A stretch of DNA of 64,000 bases, taken from the NCBI RefSeq assembly GCF_028737215.1, contig NZ_JAQZAM010000004.1, positions 248,001 through 312,000 of the forward strand. Direction: 5' to 3'. A program made the position numbers and the translations under genes. This DNA comes from Actinomycetospora chibensis. Lineage in GTDB: Bacteria; Actinomycetota; Actinomycetes; Mycobacteriales; Pseudonocardiaceae. Shown here piece after piece: positions 16,578 through 24,385 of this stretch; position 1 is the stretch's first letter, and each line of letters opens with the position of its first letter. The notes beneath the pieces are model-generated. The model saw only the letters and a list, made by a program, of their open reading frames with translations, was not told the origin of the DNA and did no database searches.

Positions 16578-16652
16578 ATCGCCTGGTCTCCCCGCCCGGT
16601 CGTCGCACCCTGCGACGGCCGGGCGGTGTCGTGCGTGGCTAGCGTGGATCGC

Positions 16653-18056
16653 ATGACCAGCACCCAGTCGTCGGAGGCCCGTGAGGTGGCCGCCCGCGCC
16701 GAGGCGTTCGTCGAGGACCTGCAGACCTGGCTGCGCATCCCGTCGATCTCCGCCGACCCCGGCCACCACGACGACGTGGCCCGCTCCGCGGCGTGGCTCG
16801 CGGAGCGGCTGCGCGCCGAGGGCTGGCCGCAGGTCGAGGTGTGGGACGACACCGACGCGCTGCCCGCGGTGTACGCGTCGTGGCCCGCCCCGGACCCGGC
16901 CGCACCGACCGTTCTCGTCTACGGCCACCACGACGTCCAGCCCGCGGACCTCTCCGACGGCTGGTCGTTCGAACCGTTCGTGCCCGAGGTGGTGGGGGAG
17001 GAGCTGCGCGGGCGCGGCGCCTCCGACGACAAGGGGCACCTGGCGATGGTGCGGCTCGGCCTCGCCGCGCACCTCGCCGCGACGGGCGCCGACGGCCCCG
17101 CCGTGCACCTGAAGATGCTGGCCGAGGGCGAGGAGGAGTCCGGCTCGGCGCACCTCGCGTCCCTGCTCGCGGCGCACCGCGACGCGTTGGCCTGCGACGC
17201 GATCGTCGTCACCGACACCGGCATGGTCGGCCGCGACGCCCCGACCGTCTGCACCGGCATGCGCGGGATGGTCGACACCGAGGTCGCCTTCCGCGGCGCC
17301 TCGGTCGACCTGCACTCGGGCCAGTTCGGCGGGGCCGTCCCGAATCCGGTCACCGAGCTCGCGCGCCTCGTCGCCGCCCTGCACGACGACCAGGGGCGCG
17401 TCCGGGTGCCGGGCTTCTACGACGACGTGCGCCCACCCACACAGATCGAGCGCGACGCCTGGGCCGCCCTGCCCTTCGACGAGCCGGCGTGGCTGGCGGG
17501 CTCCGCGGCCGGCGCGCGGGCGACCGCCGGCGAAGCGGGCTGGACCACCTACGAGCGGCTCTGGGCGCGCCCGACCGCCGAGGTCAACGGCCTGCACGGC
17601 GGCTACGCCGGCCCCGGGCACAAGACGATCGTGCCGCACTCGGCGATGGCGAAGCTGACGTTCCGGCTGGTCGCCGACCAGGACCCGGCGCGCGTCCTCG
17701 CCGCCGTCCGCGACTTCGTCGCCGCGCACACCCCGGCCGGGATCGAGGCCGAGGTGTCGGCCACCGGCCCGGGCGTCGAGCCGCTGATCTGCGACGTCGA
17801 CTCGGTCCTCGTCACCACGATCCGCGAGGCGATGGGCGTCGCGCTCGGCGCCGAGGTGCTGCCCGCGCGCGAGGGCGGCAGCGGCCCCGAGGCGCTCCTG
17901 TCCACCGAGCTCGCGGCCCCGCTGGCCTTCCTCGGCGTCATGCTGCCGTCCGACCGCATCCACGCCCCCGACGAGCGCGCGGTCCTGCCGCTCCTGCTCG
18001 CCGGCGCCGAGGCGACCGCCCACCTCTGGCGGCTGCTGGGGGAGCGCGGGGTGTGA
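16653..18056 (+). CDS. M20 family metallodipeptidase
   Basis: 467-residue zinc dipeptidase (ArgE/DapE/CPG2 superfamily). Metal ligands are visible in order: His in YGHHDVQP, Asp in RGRGASDDKGH, the Glu pair in LAEGEEESGS, and the C-terminal His in SDRIHAPDE. The dimerisation lid lies around FRGASVDLHSGQFGG. The length and the HHDVQP form match actinobacterial M20 dipeptidases annotated as cytosolic non-specific dipeptidases. A TAGCGT hexamer at 16640-16645 ends 7 nt before the ATG, suggesting a leaderless transcript. The next gene starts 40 bp later behind its own promoter. Confidence 0.9.
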   Translation: MTSTQSSEAREVAARAEAFVEDLQTWLRIPSISADPGHHDDVARSAAWLAERLRAEGWPQVEVWDDTDALPAVYASWPAPDPAAPTVLVYGHHDVQPADLSDGWSFEPFVPEVVGEELRGRGASDDKGHLAMVRLGLAAHLAATGADGPAVHLKMLAEGEEESGSAHLASLLAAHRDALACDAIVVTDTGMVGRDAPTVCTGMRGMVDTEVAFRGASVDLHSGQFGGAVPNPVTELARLVAALHDDQGRVRVPGFYDDVRPPTQIERDAWAALPFDEPAWLAGSAAGARATAGEAGWTTYERLWARPTAEVNGLHGGYAGPGHKTIVPHSAMAKLTFRLVADQDPARVLAAVRDFVAAHTPAGIEAEVSATGPGVEPLICDVDSVLVTTIREAMGVALGAEVLPAREGGSGPEALLSTELAAPLAFLGVMLPSDRIHAPDERAVLPLLLAGAEATAHLWRLLGERGV

Positions 18057-18058
18057 GC

Positions 18059-18089
18059 TTGCGTTCGAGCGCACTCGAAGTCCTAGCGT
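18059..18089 (+). promoter_or_regulatory. MerR-type promoter with 19-bp spacer and operator dyad
   Basis: A -35-like TTGCGT (18059-18064) and a -10-like TAGCGT (18084-18089) are separated by 19 bp. The spacer carries the perfect dyad TTCGAGCGCACTCGAA (18064-18079). An overlong spacer filled by a dyad is the hallmark of MerR-family activation. No merR gene is visible in the window. Confidence 0.65.
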
Positions 18090-18096
18090 CGAGGAC

Positions 18097-19068
18097 ATGA
18101 CCACGGCACAGACCCCGATCGGATCCGGATTCGGCGCAGCGACCACCGCGCGCGAGGTGCTGGACGGCATCGACCTCACCGGCCGCCTCGCGGTCGTCAC
18201 GGGCGGCTACTCGGGACTCGGCCTCGAGGCGACGCGCGCGCTCACCGCGGCCGGCGCCCACGTCGTCGTCCCCGCCCGCCGCCCGGACGCGGCGAAGGAG
18301 GCGCTCGACGCCCTCGAGGGGGTGGAGCTCGCCACCCTCGACCTGGGTGACCTCGACAGCGTCGCGGCCTTCGCCGGCGACTTCCTGGACTCTGGGCGCG
18401 CGATCGACATGATGATCGACAACGCCGGGATCATGGCGACGCCGGAGACCCGGGTGGGCCCGGGCTGGGAGGCGCAGTTCGCCACCAACCACCTCGGCCA
18501 CTTCGCGCTGGTCAACCGGCTGTGGCCGGCGATCGAGCGGGGCAGCGACGCGCGCGTGGTGTCGGTGTCCTCCCGGGCCCACCACCGCTCGCCGGTGCGC
18601 TTCGACGACCTCGACTGGCGTGCGGGGCCCTACGACAAGTGGGCGGCCTACGGGCAGTCGAAGACGGCCAACGTCCTCTTCGCCGTGCACCTCGACGCGC
18701 TCGCGGCCGACCGCGGCGTCCGGGCGTTCTCGTTGCACCCGGGCGGGATCATGACGCCGCTGCAGCGCCACCTGCCCCGCGAGGAGATGGTCGCGCTCGG
18801 GTGGCTCGACGAGGACGGCGAGCCGACGCGGGAGGCCGCGGCGAACTTCAAGACACCCGAGGCCGGGGCGGCCACCGAGGTCTGGGCCGCGACCTCGCCG
18901 CAGCTCGCCCGACGCGGCGGGCTCTACCTCGAGGACTGCGAGGTCGCCGAGCTCGCCACCGACGACGCGTCGGGACGCGGTGTGCGCGCTTACGCCGTCG
19001 ACCCCGAGGCCGCAGCCCGTCTCTGGGCCGTCTCGGCCGAGCGGACCGGGGTGGACGCGTTCGGCTGA
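18097..19068 (+). CDS. Short-chain dehydrogenase, retinol-dehydrogenase-like
   Basis: 323-residue SDR. The cofactor loop is VVTGGYSGLGLEA with VVVPARR at the end of beta-2 (Arg favours NADP). The NAG motif is in DNAGIMATP; the catalytic Tyr and Lys are in YGQSKTANVLFAV, preceded by VSVSSRAHH with the catalytic Ser. The long form with an N-terminal extension and FKTPEAGAATEVWAA near the end is typical of WWOX/retinol-dehydrogenase-like actinobacterial SDRs. The substrate is unknown. The ATG lies 7 nt after the -10 of a MerR-type promoter, so the mRNA is probably leaderless. The stop codon lies inside a terminator hairpin. Confidence 0.88.
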   Translation: MTTAQTPIGSGFGAATTAREVLDGIDLTGRLAVVTGGYSGLGLEATRALTAAGAHVVVPARRPDAAKEALDALEGVELATLDLGDLDSVAAFAGDFLDSGRAIDMMIDNAGIMATPETRVGPGWEAQFATNHLGHFALVNRLWPAIERGSDARVVSVSSRAHHRSPVRFDDLDWRAGPYDKWAAYGQSKTANVLFAVHLDALAADRGVRAFSLHPGGIMTPLQRHLPREEMVALGWLDEDGEPTREAAANFKTPEAGAATEVWAATSPQLARRGGLYLEDCEVAELATDDASGRGVRAYAVDPEAAARLWAVSAERTGVDAFG

Positions 19069-19099
19069 CGCGTTGTGCGCGCACGATGCGTCAGCCGAA
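19060..19099 (+). terminator. Nested perfect hairpin overlapping the SDR stop
   Basis: TTCGGCTGACGC (19060-19071) pairs perfectly with GCGTCAGCCGAA (19088-19099). The 16-nt interior holds a second palindrome, GTGCGCGCAC. No T-tract follows. The left arm includes the last coding bases and the stop of the SDR gene. Confidence 0.7.
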
Positions 19100-19324
19100 G
19101 GTGTGACGGTCGCGGGCGGCGTGTCGGGTCGACGGAGGCGATCACCCGCCCGGCGCAGAAGGGCTCGCCGGCGGTCGCTCTCCGGCGCCGCGATGCGCCG
19201 GAATCTGCCGTGAACGGCGACTCAAGGTCCGGCGCGCGTGCCCGGAACGCGCTAGCAGACGCCGGATCGTGGACGTCGTGGATACCTCGATCGTGGGACG
19301 GCCGGAGGTGTTTGAATCCCGTTC

Positions 19325-20215
19325 GTGTCGTTCACGGGGACCACGGCGAGGTCGCATCTGGATCGTTCCCACCTGGTGCGGGGCGGGAGTCGATCACCGC
19401 GCACCACGGTGCGCCGGGAACGCCGCGGTGCGGTGCTCGGTGTGCTCCTCGCGCTCGCCCTGGGCGCCGCGCTCGCGCTGTGGCTGATCCTCGCGGCGCA
19501 CCCGGTCGGGGCCCGCGCGGAGGACGGTGCCGCCGGAGTTCCGGACACCCCGGCCGCCGTCGAGACCGTCGGTCCGGCGGTCGTCATCACCAGCAACTCC
19601 TGCATCGCCGACGACCCGCGCGATGTCGTCGCCGTCGACGGCCCCGGCGGGCGGCGGCTCATGCCGCTCGACGGGTGCGGGACCCCGGTCGGTTCGAAGC
19701 TGACGGTCCGGATGGCGTTCGTCGGCGCCGAGCCGGCGGCCGACACGCCGGCCCGCGTGCTCGGCACCGGGTCCGCGGCCGCGCTCGCCGCCACCGAGCC
19801 CGCCGAGTCGCCGCTCACCGGTCGCCTGGCGATCCTGCTCACCGGCGTCGCCGGGCTCGGGATGGCCGGACTGCTCGTCGCCGTGGTGCGCGAGCGGTCC
19901 CGCCGGCCCGCGGCGCGCCCGACGGCCCCGCCGGCGCGTCCGACGCGGACCACCACGACCACGGCCGCCCCCCGCCCGGCTGTCGACCGGGCCGTCGAGA
20001 GGGGCACCGTCCACCGCCCCGCGTCGCGGCCCGGCCGGTCGGCGACGGCCGGACGGCCCGCCGCGCTCGACGCCGGACGTCGCGTGCCGGCACCCCGCGG
20101 GGGCACCTCGCGCCGGATCACCGCGAGCGGCGAGGGCCGCCCGCGCAGCCGGGGCACGGACCGGGGGACCGGCGGCGGGTCACGTCGCCCGGCCGCCGGT
20201 CCGCACCGCCGTTAG
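19325..20215 (+). CDS. Hypothetical membrane protein with low-complexity basic tail
   Basis: 296 codons, not recognised. The likely layout is a basic N-terminus, one membrane helix at about residues 36-58 (AVLGVLLALALGAALALW), an outside domain of about 100 residues containing two cysteines that could pair (SNSCIADD and PLDGCGTP), and a second helix around residues 163-183 (LAILLTGVAGLGMAGLLVAV). A long Arg/Pro/Thr-rich cytoplasmic tail follows. GTG 19325 is the longest start; a start closer to the first helix is possible. The 256-bp gap upstream holds the SDR terminator and no other gene I can support. Confidence 0.6.
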   Translation: MSFTGTTARSHLDRSHLVRGGSRSPRTTVRRERRGAVLGVLLALALGAALALWLILAAHPVGARAEDGAAGVPDTPAAVETVGPAVVITSNSCIADDPRDVVAVDGPGGRRLMPLDGCGTPVGSKLTVRMAFVGAEPAADTPARVLGTGSAAALAATEPAESPLTGRLAILLTGVAGLGMAGLLVAVVRERSRRPAARPTAPPARPTRTTTTTAAPRPAVDRAVERGTVHRPASRPGRSATAGRPAALDAGRRVPAPRGGTSRRITASGEGRPRSRGTDRGTGGGSRRPAAGPHRR

Positions 20216-20224
20216 GTTGGTCAT

Positions 20225-21526
20225 GTGACCTCCAGCGTGACCGCCCCCGCACGGGGGCTGCACCGACGTGTGCTCGACAACGGGCTGCGCGTGCTCCTGG
20301 TGCCCGATGCGGCCGCCCCCGTCGTGGGCATCGCCGTCCACGTCGACGTCGGCTTCCGGTCCGAGCCCGAGGGCCGCACCGGGTTCGCCCACCTCTTCGA
20401 GCACCTGATGTTCCAGGGCTCGGAGAGCCTGGAGAAGCTCGCCCACTTCCGGCACGTGCAGTCGTCGGGCGGCGTCTTCAACGGCTCGACGCACCAGGAC
20501 TACACGAACTACTTCGAGGTCCTGCCGTCGGCCGCGCTGGAGCGGGCGCTGTTCCTCGAGGCCGACCGGCTGCGCGCCCCGCGCCTGACGCACGAGAACC
20601 TGCGCAACCAGGTGGACGTGGTCAAGGAGGAGATCCGCCTCAACGTCCTCAACCGGCCCTACGGCGGCTTCCCCTGGATCCTGCTGCCGCCGGTGCTCTA
20701 CGACACCTACCCGAACGCGCACAACGGGTACGGCGACTTCACCGACCTCGAGCAGGCCTCCCTCGACGACGCCGCCGCGTTCTTCGACGCCTACTACGCG
20801 CCGGGCAACGCGGTGCTCACCGTCGTCGGGGACCTCGACCCGGACGAGACGGCCGCGCTCGTCGACAAGCACTTCGGCGACATCCCCGCCCGCGCGGTGC
20901 CGACGCGCCCGAGCTTCGCCGAGCCCCCGCCCGACGGGGAGCGCCGGGAGTCGGTGGTCGACGCGAACGCCCCGCTGCCGGCCCTGGCGCTGGGACACCG
21001 CCTGCCCGACCCGCACGCCGACCTGCCCGGCTACCTCGCGCACGCCGTGCTGGCGAGCCTGCTCACCGACGGCGAGGCCGCGCGACTGACGCAGCGCCTC
21101 GTGTACGGCGACGAGCTGGTCACCGACGTCTCCGCCTCCTGCGGGCTCATGGGCGCCCCCCTGGACGCCCGCGACCCCGACACGTTCACGGTCACCGCCG
21201 TGTACCCCGGCACGGTCGACCCGCAGCGGATCATCGGCGCGGTCGACGACGAGCTCGCGACCCTCGCCGCCGACGGTCCCGACCCCGACGAGCTGCGCCG
21301 GGTGACCGCCCGCTGGGCCTCCTCGCTGCACCGGGAGCACGACCGCCTGATGAGCCGCATGCTCGCGCTCGGTTCGGCCGAGCTGGTCCAGGGCCGCGCC
21401 GAGCTCGCCGACGAGCTGCCCGGCCTCATCGCCGCGGTCGAGCCGTCGGCCGTCGCGGCCGCCGCCGGGTCCCTGCGTCCCGACCAGCGCGCCGTCCTCA
21501 CCGTCACGCCGGGAGGTGCGGCATGA
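20225..21526 (+). CDS. M16 family zinc metallopeptidase, active subunit
   Basis: 433-residue M16B peptidase. The inverted zinc motif HXXEH is present as HLFEH (H56, E59, H60) with the distal Glu in a NQVDVVKEEIRLNV-type helix. The processing-peptidase core includes GRTGFAHLFEHLMFQGSE and NGSTHQDYTNYFEV. M16B enzymes of this length pair with a second, non-catalytic subunit to enclose peptides; the next gene is exactly that. GTG 20225 lies 6 nt after a TAGGTT hexamer (20213-20218), so transcription may begin at the start codon. The stop overlaps the next ATG by four bases. Confidence 0.9.
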   Translation: MTSSVTAPARGLHRRVLDNGLRVLLVPDAAAPVVGIAVHVDVGFRSEPEGRTGFAHLFEHLMFQGSESLEKLAHFRHVQSSGGVFNGSTHQDYTNYFEVLPSAALERALFLEADRLRAPRLTHENLRNQVDVVKEEIRLNVLNRPYGGFPWILLPPVLYDTYPNAHNGYGDFTDLEQASLDDAAAFFDAYYAPGNAVLTVVGDLDPDETAALVDKHFGDIPARAVPTRPSFAEPPPDGERRESVVDANAPLPALALGHRLPDPHADLPGYLAHAVLASLLTDGEAARLTQRLVYGDELVTDVSASCGLMGAPLDARDPDTFTVTAVYPGTVDPQRIIGAVDDELATLAADGPDPDELRRVTARWASSLHREHDRLMSRMLALGSAELVQGRAELADELPGLIAAVEPSAVAAAAGSLRPDQRAVLTVTPGGAA

Positions 21527-22896
21527 CCGGGCGCCGCAGCGCCGAGGAGATCGGCAGCACCCCCACGGGCCCCCGCGCCCTGCCTCCGCTGGGCCCGCAG
21601 CGCTCGGTGCCCGCGCCCGAGGAGGTCGACACCGTCCTCGGCTCGGGCCTGCGCGTCGTTGCCGTGCGCCGCCCCGACGTCCCGATGGTCGAGCTGCGCC
21701 TGCGGGTCCCGTTCGCCGACACCAGTGGGCGTGACGACTCGGCCCACGCCGCCGTCGCCGAGGTCCTCGCCACGACCATCCTGTCCGGCACCTCGTCGCG
21801 CAGCCGCGTCGGCATCGACGACGACCTGGCCGGCGTCGGCGGCGAGATCGGCTTCTCGGTCGACCCCGAGCGCCTCTCGGTCTCCGGGCACGCGCTGGCC
21901 GACGGCCTCGACACGCTGCTCGACGTGCTCGCCGACCTCGTGCTCGCGGCGACGCACCCCGACGACGAGCTCGCCCGCGAGCGGGAGCGTCTCGTCGAGC
22001 GGATCGAGCTGGCGTCGGCGCAGCCGTCGGTGATCGCCCGCCGCGCGCTGCAGGAGCGCCGCTACGGCGCGCACCCCGTCACGCGCGAGATGCCGCGGCC
22101 CGAGGAGGTCACCGCGGTGACCGCCGACGCCGTGCGGTCGCTGCAGGCCTCGGCCCTGCTGCCCGGAGGCTCGGTGCTCGTGCTCGTCGGCGACCTCGAC
22201 CCGGCCGACGCCGTCGCGCGCGTGGAGAAGGCGCTCGCAGGCTGGTCGGGTGGTCGGGCCGCCCCGCTGCCGGCGCTGCCGGAGCTCCGGGCCCGCGACC
22301 TGCTGCTCGTCGACCGGCCGGGCGCCGTCCAGTCGCAGCTGCGGCTCTCCGCGCCGGCGGTCGGCCGGACCGACCCGCGCTATCCGGCGCTGCAGCTGGC
22401 CAACCTGGCGCTCGGCGGCTACTTCTCGTCGCGCCTGGTGGAGAACCTGCGCGAGGACAAGGGCTACACCTACCACGCGTCGTCGAGCCTCGAGCTCGAT
22501 CCGCACGGCGCGGTGCTGGCGGTGGAGACCGACGTCGCGTCCGAGGTCACCGGCCCGGCGCTGCTCGAGGCGCGCTACGAGCTGGGCCGGCTCGCGGTGG
22601 TGCCGCCGACCGAGGACGAGGTCGAGTCGGCGCGGCGCTACCTCGTGGGCTCGCTGCTGATCTCGATGACGACCCAGGCCGGCTACGCCTCGACGGTCGC
22701 CGCGCTCGCCGCGCACGGGCTCTCGTCGTCGTGGGTGCGCGAGCACCCGGCGCGCCTCGAGGCCGTCACCACCGACGAGGTCGCGGCGGCCGCCACGGAG
22801 TTCTTCGCGCCGACGAGGTTCACCGGGGTCGTGGTGGCCGACGCCGCACGGACCGGTCCCGGGCTGCACGCCCTCGGCGGAGTGGAGATTCCGTGA
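21523..22896 (+). CDS. M16 family protein lacking the zinc motif, partner subunit
   Basis: 457-residue M16-fold protein. At the place of HXXEH it reads AAVAEVLATTIL, so it cannot bind zinc. It keeps the C-terminal pair used by M16 partners to hold the peptide (FSSRLVENLREDKGYTYHA). Translation is coupled to the active subunit by ATGA. The two products most likely form a heterodimer, as in other bacterial M16B pairs. Natural substrates are unknown. The start overlaps the upstream gene and the stop overlaps nudC, so all three genes appear to be one transcript. Confidence 0.88.
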   Translation: MTGRRSAEEIGSTPTGPRALPPLGPQRSVPAPEEVDTVLGSGLRVVAVRRPDVPMVELRLRVPFADTSGRDDSAHAAVAEVLATTILSGTSSRSRVGIDDDLAGVGGEIGFSVDPERLSVSGHALADGLDTLLDVLADLVLAATHPDDELARERERLVERIELASAQPSVIARRALQERRYGAHPVTREMPRPEEVTAVTADAVRSLQASALLPGGSVLVLVGDLDPADAVARVEKALAGWSGGRAAPLPALPELRARDLLLVDRPGAVQSQLRLSAPAVGRTDPRYPALQLANLALGGYFSSRLVENLREDKGYTYHASSSLELDPHGAVLAVETDVASEVTGPALLEARYELGRLAVVPPTEDEVESARRYLVGSLLISMTTQAGYASTVAALAAHGLSSSWVREHPARLEAVTTDEVAAAATEFFAPTRFTGVVVADAARTGPGLHALGGVEIP

Positions 22897-23972
22897 CGTC
22901 AGGGACCGCGGGCCCCGACCTGCGCGCCGCCTTCCACCTCGACGAGGACCCGTCGCTGTCGCGCTCGACGGTCGACCGCCGCGAGCAACTGCGCGTCGAC
23001 CCCGAGCACAGCCGCGCGCTGTGGCCCGACGCCCGGGTGGTGCTCGTCGACCCGCACGGCCGGACGCCGGTCGAGCGGGGCGAGGACGGCGCCGTGACGC
23101 TGATGATGGTGCCGACCAGCACCCTCGACGACGAGACGCCCGCCGACGCCGTGCTGCTCGGCGAGGAGGACGGGACGGCGTACTGGGCCGTCCGCGTGCC
23201 CGACCCGGCCGAGGCGCACGCCAACGACGCGGGCTCGGGCTTCATGACCGCCGAGCAGTGGGCCCGCGCGGGCGGGGGCCCGGACCACGAGAACTGGACC
23301 GACCTGCGCACCTCGGGGGCCGACCTCGACGCGCGGGGCGCCGGCCTGCTCACCACCGCGGTGGCCCTGCTCAACTGGCACGACCGCAGCCGATTCTGCG
23401 AGCGCGACGGGTCGGAGACGTACGCGATCAAGGCGGGCTGGGCGCGCCTGTGCACCGCGCACCAGCACGAGGAGTACCCGCGCACCGACCCGTCGATGAT
23501 CTGCCTGGTGCACGACGGTGCGGATCGCGTGCTGCTCGCGCGCCAGCCGATCTGGCCTGCGGGCCGCTACTCGGTGCTGGCCGGGTTCGTCGAGGCCGGC
23601 GAGTCGCTCGAGGCGTGCGTCGCCCGCGAGTGCGCCGAGGAGGTCGGCGTGGACGTCCACACGATTTCGTACCTCGGGTCCCAGCCCTGGCCGTTCCCGC
23701 GTTCGCTGATGATCGGCTTCTCGGCGGTCGCCGACCCCGACCAGCCGATCAAGCTCCAGGAGGGCGAGATCGAGGGTGCCCGCTGGGTCACCCGTGCCGA
23801 GCTCCGCGAGGCCCTGGACGCGGGGGAGTGGTCCCACCGCGACGGTGCACCTCGCGGCGCCCAGGGCGTCGGCGGTACGGCGTTCGAGGCGGGCGCCGGG
23901 CGCGAGCTCATCCTGCCCGGCGGCGTCTCCATCGCCCGCGCCATGCTCGAGGCCTGGGCCGCCGCGGGCTGA
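22893..23972 (+). CDS. nudC: NAD(H) pyrophosphatase / deNADding hydrolase NudC
   Basis: 359-residue Nudix hydrolase. The Nudix box is intact from G231: GFVEAGESLEACVARE then CAEEVGVDV. The NudC signature SQPWPFPRSLM follows, specifying NAD(H) hydrolysis and, in E. coli, removal of the NAD cap from RNA. The zinc-ribbon positions are altered: C169-ER-D172 and C187-TA-H190 instead of two CXXC pairs, leaving two Cys, one His and one Asp. The mycobacterial order nudC - mrx1 - uvrD2 is retained here with insertions. GTG 22893 overlaps the preceding stop by four bases. Confidence 0.92.
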   Translation: MTSGTAGPDLRAAFHLDEDPSLSRSTVDRREQLRVDPEHSRALWPDARVVLVDPHGRTPVERGEDGAVTLMMVPTSTLDDETPADAVLLGEEDGTAYWAVRVPDPAEAHANDAGSGFMTAEQWARAGGGPDHENWTDLRTSGADLDARGAGLLTTAVALLNWHDRSRFCERDGSETYAIKAGWARLCTAHQHEEYPRTDPSMICLVHDGADRVLLARQPIWPAGRYSVLAGFVEAGESLEACVARECAEEVGVDVHTISYLGSQPWPFPRSLMIGFSAVADPDQPIKLQEGEIEGARWVTRAELREALDAGEWSHRDGAPRGAQGVGGTAFEAGAGRELILPGGVSIARAMLEAWAAAG

Positions 23973-24001
23973 GCGCTCGCTCGCCTGCCTACCCGGATGA
24001 C

Positions 24002-24052
24002 GAACGAACGGCGCTTTCGCTGCTTGTGTAGCAGCGAAAGCGCCGTTCGTTC
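24002..24052. terminator. 23-bp perfect inverted repeat between convergent nudC and mrx1
   Basis: GAACGAACGGCGCTTTCGCT plus GCT (24002-24024) is perfectly complementary to 24030-24052, with a TGTGT loop. The stem is far longer than needed for termination. It lies 30 bp past nudC and 50 bp past mrx1, so it probably serves as a two-way terminator. T-tracts are absent. Confidence 0.75.
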
Positions 24053-24102
24053 ATTCAGGGCCGCGGCATCCGGGCGCTCGCGCACCTCCGGTCGGCGGAG
24101 TC

Positions 24103-24357
24103 TCAGGAAGCTGCCTCGACGCGCGCCAGCGTCTCCTTGACCTCGGCGAAGCTGGGGTTCGTGGCCGCGCTGCCGTCGGGGTAGACGACGGTCGGCACGG
24201 TGCGGTTGCCGCCGTTGACCTCGGTGACGATCTCGGCGGCGTCCGGGACGCGGTCGATGTCGACTTCCTCGTACCCGATGCCCTCGCGGTCGAGCTGGGT
24301 CTTGAGGCGTCGGCAGAACCCGCACCAGCTGGTCGTGTACATCGTCATCTGTGCCAC
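24103..24357 (-). CDS. mrx1: Mycoredoxin-type glutaredoxin
   Basis: 84-residue thioredoxin-fold protein with a CGFC active site in MYTTSWCGFCRRLKTQL and the cis-Pro loop RTVPTVVYPDG. Family knowledge: mycoredoxins reduce mycothiol mixed disulfides and are placed between uvrD2 and nudC in mycobacteria (Rv3198A). The mycobacterial active site is usually CGYC; Phe is a mild change. GTG 24357 is taken as the start; the inner ATG 12 bp later is possible. It lies 28 bp downstream of putA on the same strand and may be cotranscribed. Confidence 0.88.
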   Translation of the reverse strand: MAQMTMYTTSWCGFCRRLKTQLDREGIGYEEVDIDRVPDAAEIVTEVNGGNRTVPTVVYPDGSAATNPSFAEVKETLARVEAAS

Positions 24358-24385
24358 GCCCGATGCAACGCACTCGAAGCCGGAT

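Noticed and set aside
14241-18200. A 1319-codon minus-strand frame extending upstream of the GGT gene
   Set aside because: Conserved GGT sequence begins only at about 16049; the remainder is antisense to DoxX, M20 and SDR genes.
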